NCBI GenBank assembly: GCA_049673305.1 | Contig: JBATXM010000009.1 | Coordinates: 1-64,000 of the forward strand | Direction: 5' to 3' | From: GCA-003244245 sp049673305 | GTDB lineage: Bacteria > Actinomycetota > Actinomycetes > Mycobacteriales > Pseudonocardiaceae | DNA: 64,000 nucleotides | Shown: in pieces, positions 17,115 to 26,303 of the stretch | Layout: the number at the start of each line of letters is the position of its first letter | How positions within the stretch are numbered: the stretch's first letter is position 1 | Notes under the pieces: model-generated | Seen by the model: the letters and a program-made list of their open reading frames with translations, nothing else | Told to the model about the DNA's origin: nothing | The model's database searches: none | Translations under genes and position numbers: made by a program

Positions 17115-17399
17115 CTAACCTCCCAGCCGAGCACGTCCGCGTTGCAGGCCTCCGAGGATGACCTCAGCGTGATCGATTGTCTGTCGCAGGTCAGCCAACG
17201 GGACCGTGTTCCGATATGCCTGCTGTAGAGCCGCGTTAATCTGTGGCGCTTGGCGGGCGATCCGCGCGGCGAGGACCAGGAGTGGCGCTACCAGCGCGAC
17301 CACCACCGCGATCACCACGACAGCGATCGCGAAACCCAAATACCAGCCAAACAGATGCGCTTCACCGGGCCCGGGCACCTGTTGCGCAAGAAACACCAT
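17115..17399 (-). CDS. cluster A small membrane protein, family I
   Basis: The 94-residue protein has one long Val/Ala/Ile-rich helix (about residues 18-45) ending in LLVLAARIARQA. A polar helix follows with T.PLADL..T, IL.G and a C-terminal LGG. Nearly every one of these marks recurs in order in the 28660-28923 product of cluster B (LLVLASRINAQA, T.PLAEL..T, IL.G, LGG). This is the clearest of the five paralogous pairs. The ATG follows AAGGAGGG. The Arg-rich end of the helix suggests an N-out/C-in topology. Confidence 0.85.
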   Translation of the reverse strand: MVFLAQQVPGPGEAHLFGWYLGFAIAVVVIAVVVALVAPLLVLAARIARQAPQINAALQQAYRNTVPLADLRQTIDHAEVILGGLQRGRARLGG

Positions 17400-17462
17400 C
17401 CCGCAGCCCTCCTTTCAGTGGCAGTAGGTATTATGCAGTAGTTATTATGGAGTCATCAAGAC

Positions 17463-17642
17463 CTAACGGCCCGGTGCGGTCGTCACACACGTCGACTCCA
17501 GATAACTCATCAGCGTCTGGGTCGGCTTCTGAACATGGTGCGCTTCCTTGAGATGGTCGGCCACCTGACGCAGCAGAGCCTCTTTGTCAGAAGAGGTGAG
17601 TTGCGAGCCGCATTCCTGATGGCCGCACATGAATTCATACAT
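17463..17642 (-). CDS. DUF1059-like small Cys/His protein
   Basis: The 59-residue product has Cys near the start (FMCGHQECGSQ), then LLRQVADHLKEAHH and a late Cys. This is the DUF1059 pattern of CX..G.xC followed by an AxxHxxxxH helix, probably a small metal-binding fold. The ATG at 17642 fits the AAGGAG site; an in-frame GTG nine bases upstream is possible. It sits inside cluster A between families V and I and has no counterpart in cluster B. Its role is unknown. Confidence 0.75.
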   Translation of the reverse strand: MYEFMCGHQECGSQLTSSDKEALLRQVADHLKEAHHVQKPTQTLMSYLESTCVTTAPGR

Positions 17643-17709
17643 CTGTACCACTCCTTCGATTCGATCCCAAAAAAACCCCCAGCGGTCAGCAACTCAACGA
17701 TGTTGACTG

Positions 17710-17937
17710 TTAAACTTGTTCCGCCATAGCCCGTACCGGTGCGAGATTGGCGTTGATCGAAGGTAGAACCTCCGGAAGCGTCCTCGTCTGGTAGGCGATG
17801 GCGTTGACTCCCACGATGACCGCACCCAGTGTCCAGGCAACATGCTTCAGTTGAAAAATTACCTTCAACAACGAGATCCCGACAACGGCCACGACCAGCG
17901 CGACAGCCAGCAATGTGACCCACGCAGCTGCAGGCAT
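17710..17937 (-). CDS. cluster A small membrane protein, family V
   Basis: The 75-residue protein begins MPAAAWVTLL and has one transmembrane helix (about residues 5-30). A helical tail with INANLAPVRAM follows. It pairs with the 29783-30019 product of cluster B, which begins MPIAAVFTII and ends with INSDLAGVDNAL; both also have L.AV..G and T.P at equal spacing. The start follows AGGAGGAAGTT. It is the second small gene after the SRPBCC gene. Confidence 0.78.
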   Translation of the reverse strand: MPAAAWVTLLAVALVVAVVGISLLKVIFQLKHVAWTLGAVIVGVNAIAYQTRTLPEVLPSINANLAPVRAMAEQV

Positions 17938-17997
17938 AACTTCCTCCTCTCCACTCTATCGTTCATCCGGCCCGTTCACACACTAGACGCCCCACCA

Positions 17998-18264
17998 CTA
18001 GACACCCAGTGCACCTAGTAGATGACCGACACGTTTCACATAGCGGGTCGACCCGGCGGCGATTTCGCCAACCGCACCGTCTGTTACAGTCAACAACTCA
18101 GGGACGTTGTCGAGCTTTCCAGTCAAAACCACGCCGTGGTACAAAATGTCATCAACTGCCTTGCGGATGCGATCCACTGGCGCGACGATACGCTTCATCA
18201 GCACCATAACGATAGGCAACACCACGAAGACCAGGATGAGGTCACCAATCCACCATAAGATCAT
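17998..18264 (-). CDS. cluster A small membrane protein, family IV
   Basis: The 88-residue protein opens with MILWWIGDLILVFVVLPIVM, a single helix at residues 2-24. A polar tail follows with D.I, LD.V and TRYVKRVGHLL. The 29520-29768 product of cluster B begins MVLWWIGNAI and has TRYVQAVDRIL at the same place. A GAGAGG site precedes the ATG. In both clusters the family V gene follows directly, so the 4-5 order is conserved. Confidence 0.82.
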   Translation of the reverse strand: MILWWIGDLILVFVVLPIVMVLMKRIVAPVDRIRKAVDDILYHGVVLTGKLDNVPELLTVTDGAVGEIAAGSTRYVKRVGHLLGALGV

Positions 18265-18297
18265 ATCCAGCCTCTCTTTCGCTCACAATAAGCGTCA

Positions 18298-18873
18298 TCA
18301 CGATTTTCCCCAGACGAAGATTCGACCGAAGAATCTTTTCAGCGCAGTCATAGTCGCCTGCATGGCGATACTGAAAAAATTTACCGGAACAACGACTCGC
18401 TGCACAGAGGCCTCACCTCGGGCAGCCCGTCCAATATCGTCCGCAATACATTTAGCAAAACTCTTCATGATCACGCTAGTGACATCCTGGACCGCGCTTC
18501 TGCCAAGCCGAGCAGCCGCTCCGGAGAGCTGGAGGTCCTGAGCCACCTTGACCCGCGTTCCCGTTCCAGATGGAACCAGTGTCGAGGTCACCGACATGGT
18601 GGCCTGACCCATGCCTTTCTCCGCCGACCCAGACGCATTCATCACGATCCGCTTGGCGGCCTCGTCACGCAACACGATCTGAGCCGTACCGGAAAACTTG
18701 AGTGGCACCGACCCCAACTTGGTCGTCACTCGTCCCTTGTACACGTCACCATTGACATTGACATCGGTGAGCTCGGCACCTGGCAGGCACGGGGCAATCC
18801 GCGGCACTTCTTGCATGTGCCGCCATACCTGCTCGAGCGGCGCGGCAACCTCGAACTCGCTTTCAATCAGCAT
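18298..18873 (-). CDS. CoxG/SRPBCC-family protein with C-terminal hydrophobic helix
   Basis: The 191-residue protein starts with the SRPBCC (START-like) signature FEVAAPLEQVWRHMQEVPRIAPCLPGAEL. The CoxG-type VYKGRVTTKLGSVPLKFSGTA and ATMSVTSTLVPSGTGTRVKV follow. SRPBCC proteins enclose hydrophobic ligands; CoxG itself anchors CO dehydrogenase, but no cox genes are near. The C-terminal 35 residues (VVVPVNFFSIAMQATMTALKRFF) are hydrophobic or amphipathic and could attach it to the membrane. It is the first gene of cluster A, 33 bases before family IV. A lipid-shuttling or membrane-anchoring role for the cluster is plausible but unproven. ATG 18873 is preferred over the TTG three bases upstream. 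Confidence 0.88.
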   Translation of the reverse strand: MLIESEFEVAAPLEQVWRHMQEVPRIAPCLPGAELTDVNVNGDVYKGRVTTKLGSVPLKFSGTAQIVLRDEAAKRIVMNASGSAEKGMGQATMSVTSTLVPSGTGTRVKVAQDLQLSGAAARLGRSAVQDVTSVIMKSFAKCIADDIGRAARGEASVQRVVVPVNFFSIAMQATMTALKRFFGRIFVWGKS

Positions 18874-19173
18874 CAACCACTCACTCTCCTGCTCACGCTA
18901 CTTTACGGGCAGCGGACGTAGTACTCCCACCGAAATTTCACAGTTCTCCCCGTCCCTCGCTCCCGTGCCGGCGTCTTGATGAGCTCGCCTGCGCCCCACG
19001 TCCATTTTTACTGTGACTTTAGGCTACTAGTCCACACGGATGGGTGTGGACGTGTCAAGAGCGTCTACGCGCCCCCAACGTGCCCGAACGCGGAAGCCAT
19101 CCGGGCCAGACGTCACAGGCAAGGCCCCGTGTTGATAGTTGTTTTACAGTCGGAGTTGCGGGAATATCAGGCC
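18874..19173. other. intergenic region between cluster A and an IS630 remnant
   Basis: About 300 bases contain the promoter of cluster A on the minus strand and the left flank of the IS630 remnant. AT-rich patches near 18895-18910 and 19005-19030 could be promoter elements. No gene is supported. Confidence 0.4.
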
Positions 19174-20046
19174 ATGGCTATCGCAGCTCCGTTGACCTTG
19201 CGCGAGGGCGACCGTGGCCGCTTGGAGGCGTTGGTGCGCTCGGCATCAGCGCAGCCGAGCCTCGCGCAACGAGCGCGGATGGTGCTGATGTCGGCGGAGG
19301 GCCTGACGAACACGGAGATCGCTCGCCTGACCGGGTCGACTCGTCCGACGGTGCTGAGCTGGCGTAACCGCTATGCCACCGGGGGGATCAACGCGCTGCG
19401 CGACTTGCCCCGGTCTGGCCGGCCGGCCGTAGTGGATGAACTTGAGGTGGTGGCCGCCACGCTCGCTAACGGCGGTCGCCCACCAGCGCATCTGAGAGCG
19501 AGCCACTGGTCATCCCGACTGCTAGGCCAGCAGCTGGGCATCTCCTTCGCCACGGTCGCTCGAATCTGGCGTAAGTGGGGGATCCAGCCGGATCGGCCCG
19601 TACCGGCCGACCCCGCGCAAAGACACGTGCAAGGACAACCTGCGGGTGTGCCCGACCCCTGGATCAGGCTCATCGAAGTCTCCCTGGGCATCATCACTGA
19701 GCAGGCCATCCGGGGGGGAACCTTCGCCTCGGTACGCAACCTCATCGACGCCCTGGGCGCCCTTACCAGCGGCTGGCAGGACCACCACGAACCGTCCAGT
19801 CGGGCCGGTGCCCCCCCGGAAACCACCGAGCAGGCCACCGAGACCATTGGTGGGAGCCCGAGCCGTCAAGCTACTTCTGACACGTATGATGACCTCCGTA
19901 GAGGATCTTCACGATTGGTTGAAAATGGCCTTCCGCGGGATCTGGATCAGTCAGCGGGCCCGACTCGGGACACGAAGCCGGTGCGGGCGGAGCTCCATGG
20001 GACGCGAGGCCGGCGGTCTGGACCGACAAGCAGGCCTAGCAGCTAG
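19174..20046 (+). pseudogene. IS630-family transposase remnant lacking its catalytic core
   Basis: The frame from ATG 19174 gives an intact IS630-type N-terminal helix-turn-helix region (residues ~1-150; LAQRARMVLMSAEG, NTEIARLTGSTRPTV, LRDLPRSGRP, SFATVARIWRKWGI). It then jumps to the normal C-terminal end of such transposases, recognisable from WIRLIEV...ITEQAIR.GTF.SV..LIDA. The DDE domain that should lie between is missing, so the product cannot transpose. Beyond about 19800 the frame runs into unrelated sequence and overlaps the next gene's start. Terminal inverted repeats were not found. Confidence 0.75.
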
Positions 20047-20821
20047 CCCGCCGTTGCCCGAGCGGGCGAACCCGCTGCGAGCAGTGATATTCGATGTGGA
20101 CGGAACGCTCGCCGACACCGAACGAGACGGTCATCGGGTGGCGTTCAATGAGGCCTTCGAGGCCGCCGGGATGAACTACCGGTGGAGCGTCGAGGAATAC
20201 GGTGAGCTTCTCACCATAACCGGTGGTCGTCGGCGCATCGAACGCTACCTCCAATCCCGTGGGCACTGCGCTACCGAGGCCGCTGCGCTGGCGGCGCAGC
20301 TGCACCGGGACAAGACCCGTCGGTTTGCGGCGTTGGTCCGCACGGGCGCGCTCTTGGCCCGGCCAGGAGCGGCAGGGCTGATCACAGCACTGCGGGCCGA
20401 AGGTGTGGCCACCGCGGTCGCGACCACTGGCACCGGCGATTGGGTGCTGCCATTGCTCGACGTGCTTTTCGGGCTCGATGCCTTTGACGTCGTCGTCACC
20501 GGGTCAGACGTTACTGACCTCAAGCCCGATCCGGCCGTCTACCTGGAGACGCTGGTCCGCTTGGACCTGACACCCGCTGCCGCGGTAGCCGTGGAGGATT
20601 CGGCGAATGGGGTGCAGGCCGCCGTCTCCGCAGGGCTGCGGTGTGTGGCCGTGGTCAACGAGTACACCCGTGGCCAGGATCTGTCTGGCGCGGTGGCGGT
20701 ACTCGACGACATGGCCCGCCCAGGGGGGATCTCGGTACTCCGTGGCGACCCGTGGTGGGCGCAGGGTCTGACCGTCGCGGCGTTGCGGCGCCTAACTGGC
20801 GGTGGGGAGTGTGGGGAGTAA
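19997..20821 (+). CDS. HAD-superfamily phosphatase, CbbY/beta-phosphoglucomutase type
   Basis: The 274-residue protein has HAD motif I FDVDGTLADTE (nucleophile and acid Asp), motif II around AVATTGTGDW, motif III K of DLKPDPAVY and motif IV VAVEDSANGVQAA. The helical cap between motifs I and II, including RHR-type GGRRRIERYL, fits the CbbY group that acts on sugar phosphates. The open frame runs far upstream through IS630 DNA, so the start is uncertain: ATG 19997 is behind a GGAG, and GTG 20083 directly before the first strand is also possible. Confidence 0.85.
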   Translation: MGREAGGLDRQAGLAASPPLPERANPLRAVIFDVDGTLADTERDGHRVAFNEAFEAAGMNYRWSVEEYGELLTITGGRRRIERYLQSRGHCATEAAALAAQLHRDKTRRFAALVRTGALLARPGAAGLITALRAEGVATAVATTGTGDWVLPLLDVLFGLDAFDVVVTGSDVTDLKPDPAVYLETLVRLDLTPAAAVAVEDSANGVQAAVSAGLRCVAVVNEYTRGQDLSGAVAVLDDMARPGGISVLRGDPWWAQGLTVAALRRLTGGGECGE

Positions 20822-20872
20822 CGTCGATCGGGAGATAAAACCCGTGTTCTGTGTGCAGGAGGTGCATCAGGC

Positions 20873-22243
20873 GTGTCCGGATCGGTTCGGGTGGCGGTGA
20901 TCGGGTCCGGTCCTTCCGGGCTGTACGCGGCCGATGAGCTGAGTAAGCACGACGCGGTATCAGTCGATGTCGTGGACCGGCTGCCCTGCCCGTATGGACT
21001 GTTGCGCTATGGCGTGGCGCCGGATCACCTGAAGATGAAATCTTTGGAGATCACTCTGCGTAAGATCCTGGAGCGGCCCCACGTGCGGTTTCTTGGTGGA
21101 GTTGAGCTGGGTGCCGGTATCAGCGCCGGTATCACGGTGGACGAGCTGCGCGAATACTACGACGCGGTGGTCTACGCGACTGGGTCACCAGTGGATCGCC
21201 GGCTGTCCATTCCTGGTGAAGACCTGCCCGGCTGCTTCTCGGCAACCCAGTTCGTAGCCTGGTACTGCGGCCACCCTGACGCTGAGGTGGACGCGTTCAC
21301 CTTGGATGCGCGCAGCGCGGTGGTGGTCGGGGTGGGCAACGTCGCGGTGGACGTCGCTCGAATTTTGGCGAAGACCGCGCAAGAGCTGAGCGTCACCGAC
21401 ATGCCCGAGCACGTGCTGAAAGTACTTGATATGAGCACTGTCAGCGATATCCATATTGTCGGCAGGCGCGGCCCGGCGCAGGCCAAATTTACCACCAAGG
21501 AGCTGCGCGAGCTGGGCGAATTAGCTAATGCCGATGTGGTGGTCGACCCCGGGGAGCTGGTGCTCGATGAGGCCGGAAAGGAGCTGGTGGAAACAAACAA
21601 AACAGTGCGGCGCAACCTCGAGACGCTGCAGGAATGGTCTACCCGACCCCACCGCGGTCGAGCCCGGCGGATCCACCTGCGGTTCCTGCTCGCTCCGGTG
21701 GCCGTGCTCGGCACCGCCGCTGTGGAGGCAGTGCAGTGTGAGCGCAACGAACTGGACGGCTCCGGCGGCGTCGCCGGCACCGGTGAGATGGTGACCCTGC
21801 CGGCCCAGCTGCTGCTTCGCTCGGTGGGCTACCGCGGGCTGCCGTTACCCGGCGTCCCGTTCGACGAGCGGTCCGGGGTGATCCCGCACGTGGACGGTCG
21901 GGTCCAGCGCAACGGTTGCACCGCAGCCGGCGAGTACGTGGTCGGCTGGATCAAGCGCGGCCCCACTGGGGTAATCGGCACCAACAAAAGTGACGCCAAG
22001 GAGACCATCGAGCGCCTGCTGCATGACCTCGATGCGCTGCCCCGCGCCCCGCACCGCCAACCAGAAATAATCATCGAAAGACTCACCCGACGGGGCGTGG
22101 GAGTGGTCACCTGGGCCGGCTGGGAAGCGATCGACACCGCCGAGCAGGAGCTCGGGGTCGCAGCGGGACGTACCCGCATCAAGATCGCCAGCCGGGAAGC
22201 GCTGCTCATCGCCGCCGGGCAGGGCAAATTATACCGAACCTAG
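20873..22243 (+). CDS. fprA: FAD-dependent ferredoxin/adrenodoxin-type NADP reductase
   Basis: The 456-residue flavoprotein matches the FprA/adrenodoxin reductase family, which passes electrons between NADPH and ferredoxin, often for P450s. The FAD site is VAVIGSGPSGLYAADEL (residues 6-22), followed by the family marks DRLPCPYGLLRYGVAPDH and ATGSPVDR. The NADP site is VVVGVGNVAVDVARIL, then GRRGPAQAKFTTKELREL. The C-terminal GWIKRGPTGVIGTNK and WEAIDTAE segments are typical. GTG 20873 lies behind AGGAGGTG. It follows the HAD gene by about 50 bases; no ferredoxin gene is adjacent. The symbol is by family. Confidence 0.9.
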   Translation: MSGSVRVAVIGSGPSGLYAADELSKHDAVSVDVVDRLPCPYGLLRYGVAPDHLKMKSLEITLRKILERPHVRFLGGVELGAGISAGITVDELREYYDAVVYATGSPVDRRLSIPGEDLPGCFSATQFVAWYCGHPDAEVDAFTLDARSAVVVGVGNVAVDVARILAKTAQELSVTDMPEHVLKVLDMSTVSDIHIVGRRGPAQAKFTTKELRELGELANADVVVDPGELVLDEAGKELVETNKTVRRNLETLQEWSTRPHRGRARRIHLRFLLAPVAVLGTAAVEAVQCERNELDGSGGVAGTGEMVTLPAQLLLRSVGYRGLPLPGVPFDERSGVIPHVDGRVQRNGCTAAGEYVVGWIKRGPTGVIGTNKSDAKETIERLLHDLDALPRAPHRQPEIIIERLTRRGVGVVTWAGWEAIDTAEQELGVAAGRTRIKIASREALLIAAGQGKLYRT

Positions 22244-22343
22244 TGGTCAACAACCGCACTTGTGCCCTAAAAGAGTGGCTTCGCGCCCATGGCGGCGCAG
22301 GAGGGTTACGGTGCGAATGCGAACAGCTCAGAGAGGAGCCACC

Positions 22344-22793
22344 GTGTTGCTACGCCGCGTTGCCCACCCGCTGATTGCCGTCGTATCCATCGCCAACGGC
22401 GTGGAAACCCTGATCAACCCGAAGCCGAAGATCGAAGCAACCGCGCCGCTGCTGGCAAAGACCCAGGGGGCATTGCCGGCGACCGTCAGCCCGACGCTGG
22501 TCGTGCAAGCGGGCGCTGCCGTGAAGATTACCGCCGGACTGATGATGGCCCTCGGATGGGCGCCCCGGATTGCCGCGACGATGCTCGCCGCGGACCTGAT
22601 CCCGAGCACAGTGGCCGAGCACCCATTCTGGTCCCCTGGCCCCCCCGACACCCGCAAGGCACACCAGCAGCACTTCCTGGCCAATTGCGGCCTGCTTGGT
22701 GGGTTGCTGCTGACTATCACCACTCCCGGCGTCAAGCAGTCCAAGCGTGCCAAGAAAAACGCGAAGCGCCGAGCCCGAAAGAAGGCGCGGTAA
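22344..22793 (+). CDS. DoxX-family membrane protein
   Basis: The 149-residue protein has the DoxX layout of about four hydrophobic segments. The marks are RVAHPLIAVVSIANGVETL near the start, VVQAGAAVKITAGLMMALGWAPRIAATMLAADL in the middle, and FLANCGLLGGLLLTI. The C-terminus is very basic (KRAKKNAKRRARKKAR), probably cytosolic. GTG 22344 follows AGAGGAGCCACC; the longer upstream frame lacks such a site. DoxX proteins take part in redox or thiol stress at the membrane in some bacteria; the role here is not shown. Confidence 0.85.
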   Translation: MLLRRVAHPLIAVVSIANGVETLINPKPKIEATAPLLAKTQGALPATVSPTLVVQAGAAVKITAGLMMALGWAPRIAATMLAADLIPSTVAEHPFWSPGPPDTRKAHQQHFLANCGLLGGLLLTITTPGVKQSKRAKKNAKRRARKKAR

Positions 22794-22843
22794 GCGGCAC
22801 CGTGCGCTGACTCAGCGGGAAAGGGGCGGTGGGCCATGAGGTG

Positions 22844-23896
22844 CTAGGAAGCCCCGACCATCCGCATGGCGGGGACCGTTAGCGCACGCGCGACACCCGT
22901 CGGCTCGGCCAGCCGGGAAGGCTCGATCACCCGCGACTCGGTGACGATGGCGGTAACCAGGTCAGCAGGGGTCACGTCGAAGGCGGGGTTCAGCGCGGTG
23001 GACTCGGCTGGCGCCATCCGCCAGCCACCTACCAGGAGCACCTCGTCGGGATCTCGGTACTCAATGGTGACCGCTGCTCCGGTGGGCGTGTCCGGGTCCA
23101 GCGTGGCGGTGGGGGCGGCCACCACGAACGGGATACCGGCCTTGGCCGCGGCCAGGGCCAGCGGGTAAGTGCCCACCTTGTTCACCACGTCGTAGTTGGC
23201 GGCGATCCGGTCTGCTCCGACGATCACCGCGTCGATCTGCCCACTGGCGATCAGTCCCGGACCTGCGGCGTCGACCACCACCTGATGCGGCACACCCAGC
23301 TGGGCAAGCTCCACCGCGGTGATCCGGGAGCCCTGCAGCAGCGGGCGAGTCTCCCCGACCACCACCATGGTGATCAGCGAGTCGGCATGCAGCGCCCGGA
23401 CCACGCCCAGCGCGGTGCCCCACTCCACACAGGCCAGCGCGCCCGCGTTGCAGTGCGTGTGCAGCACCATCGGCCGGTCACCCACGTAGCTGCGCAGCAG
23501 GGCGGCGCCGAGCCGGGACAACGTCGCGCACGCCCGCACGTCGGCCTCCACCAGAGCCTGCGCGGCGTCCAGCACCGCGGCTGGTCCCCGCGACACCGCG
23601 GGCAGCACATGGCGCACCGCCCAGCTCAGGTTTGCCGCGGTGGGACGGGCTCCGGCGATGCGACGGGCATCGGCCCGCACGGCTTCAGGATCGTAGCCAC
23701 GCTGCGCCGACCGCGCCGCAGCAAGCGCAACGCCGAGCGCGCCCATCGCACCCAGCGCAGGCGCCCCACGCACCACCAACCGGTGGATCGCGTCCACCAC
23801 CTCACTGACGGTATGCAGGGCCAGCCGCCGCTGTTGCGGCAGGGCCGTCTGGTCAATGACATCGACGTGTCCGTCGACCCACTCAATAGTGCGCAT
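22844..23896 (-). CDS. mtnA: S-methyl-5-thioribose-1-phosphate isomerase
   Basis: MtnA converts methylthioribose-1-phosphate to the ribulose form in methionine salvage. The 350-residue protein shows VRGAPALGAMGALGVALAA (residues ~42-60), THCNAGALACVEWGTALGVVRAL with the catalytic Cys, VVVGETRPLLQGSRITAVEL, and VGADRIAANYDVVNKVGTYPLA with the catalytic Asp. These distinguish it from eIF2B subunits. It runs convergent to the DoxX gene and no other mtn genes are adjacent. Confidence 0.93.
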   Translation of the reverse strand: MRTIEWVDGHVDVIDQTALPQQRRLALHTVSEVVDAIHRLVVRGAPALGAMGALGVALAAARSAQRGYDPEAVRADARRIAGARPTAANLSWAVRHVLPAVSRGPAAVLDAAQALVEADVRACATLSRLGAALLRSYVGDRPMVLHTHCNAGALACVEWGTALGVVRALHADSLITMVVVGETRPLLQGSRITAVELAQLGVPHQVVVDAAGPGLIASGQIDAVIVGADRIAANYDVVNKVGTYPLALAAAKAGIPFVVAAPTATLDPDTPTGAAVTIEYRDPDEVLLVGGWRMAPAESTALNPAFDVTPADLVTAIVTESRVIEPSRLAEPTGVARALTVPAMRMVGAS

Positions 23897-24010
23897 GGAT
23901 GCCTTACTCCCGGATTCGGCCTGCGGGCAACCTACGCGTCAGGCGGCGGGTAGCGCACCGCCGGGCGGATGATCCCACTGCGTCGATCCCGGCGAACCGG
24001 AGCCGAGAGG

Positions 24011-25303
<1,293 letters not shown>

Positions 25304-25404
25304 ACCCACAAGGTAGCTCGCCCCGCGTTCTGGAGACAGCACGCAGGTATCACACCGCGAATTGGCGCAGTCTGATCCCCCAAACGTGTCATGGCTGGTA
25401 CGAT

Positions 25405-26091
25405 TTACGGGGCGAGTCGCTCAACAGCCCAGTTGCCGTCGTTGGCGAGGTGGTAACGCAGCCGGTCATGCATCCGGTTGGGTCTGCCTTGCCAGAACTC
25501 CACGCTCACCGGTCGGATCCGCACGCCGCCCCAGTGCGGGGGCAACGGAATCTGATCGGCATCGGCGAACCGTGTGGCGGCGTACTCCAGCGCAACGTCC
25601 AGCGCGCGCCGGTCGGGCACCACAGTGGACTGCGCTGAGGCCCACGCCCCCAGCTGAGCGCCCCGAGGACGGGTCTTCCAGTAATCCATAGCCTCTTCCG
25701 CCGGGAGCACCTCGATCGGCCCGCGCAGCTGCACCTGACGGTGCAGCGCAATCCAAGGAAATGTCGCCGCAGCGAAGGCGGTGGCCTGGAGGTCGTGCAT
25801 CTTGGCGGAGGTGAAGTTGGTGTAGAAGACGACACCCCGCCGATCGAGGCCCTTGGCCAGCACGGTCCGAGAGCTGGGCAGCCCGTCAGCGCTCGCAGTG
25901 GCCAGCACCATGGCGTTGGGCTCGGGAAGGCCCGCAGTGAGGGCGTCGTCGAGCCAACTCGCGAACTGCTCATACCACGTGCCGGCGAGGTCGGCCTCGT
26001 TCAGCGCGTGGACGGTGTCGCCGGGATAGGCGACCCGCATCCGCGCCAGCTCAGCGGTCCAATCCCCCTGTTGGGTCCACCCAGCTGCCAC
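25405..26091 (-). CDS. pdxH: pyridoxamine 5'-phosphate oxidase
   Basis: PdxH uses FMN and oxygen to make pyridoxal 5'-phosphate from the pyridoxine or pyridoxamine phosphates. Seen are AMVLATASADGLPSSRTVLAKGLDRRGVVFYTNF (FMN site), HRQVQLRGPIEVLP, W.TRPRGAQLGAWAS.QS and the C-terminal FWQGRPNRMHDRLRY. I placed the start at GTG 26091, behind GGGAG, giving 228 residues, the usual length; the frame is open back to ATG 26160. It is divergent from citA. Confidence 0.92.
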   Translation of the reverse strand: MAAGWTQQGDWTAELARMRVAYPGDTVHALNEADLAGTWYEQFASWLDDALTAGLPEPNAMVLATASADGLPSSRTVLAKGLDRRGVVFYTNFTSAKMHDLQATAFAAATFPWIALHRQVQLRGPIEVLPAEEAMDYWKTRPRGAQLGAWASAQSTVVPDRRALDVALEYAATRFADADQIPLPPHWGGVRIRPVSVEFWQGRPNRMHDRLRYHLANDGNWAVERLAP

Positions 26092-26303
26092 GTCGCACAC
26101 TCCCGATTCATGGTCCACTTGCGTAAAGACCCGTGGAAACCCGTAAAAACCCAGGTCCATATTGCCTTAGAGCGGCTGTCAGGTGCACTGTTGGTTGTCA
26201 CGCGCGGCGCCGCACTGTGGCGTACGCCTACACCCGCTGGCCGGTCAGCGACCCGCGCGCACCCAGTTGAGGGCCTTAACCGCAACCGCGCGAGGAGGAC
26301 GGC

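Noticed and set aside
18298..18873. CoxG gene as evidence of CO dehydrogenase
   Set aside because: No coxS, coxM or coxL lies nearby; the SRPBCC fold is used widely.
19646..20000. Long N-terminal extension of the HAD phosphatase
   Set aside because: This part lies in another frame of the IS630 remnant and has no HAD similarity.
22794..22843. Possible terminator between DoxX and mtnA
   Set aside because: No inverted repeat of useful length could be seen in this 50-base gap.
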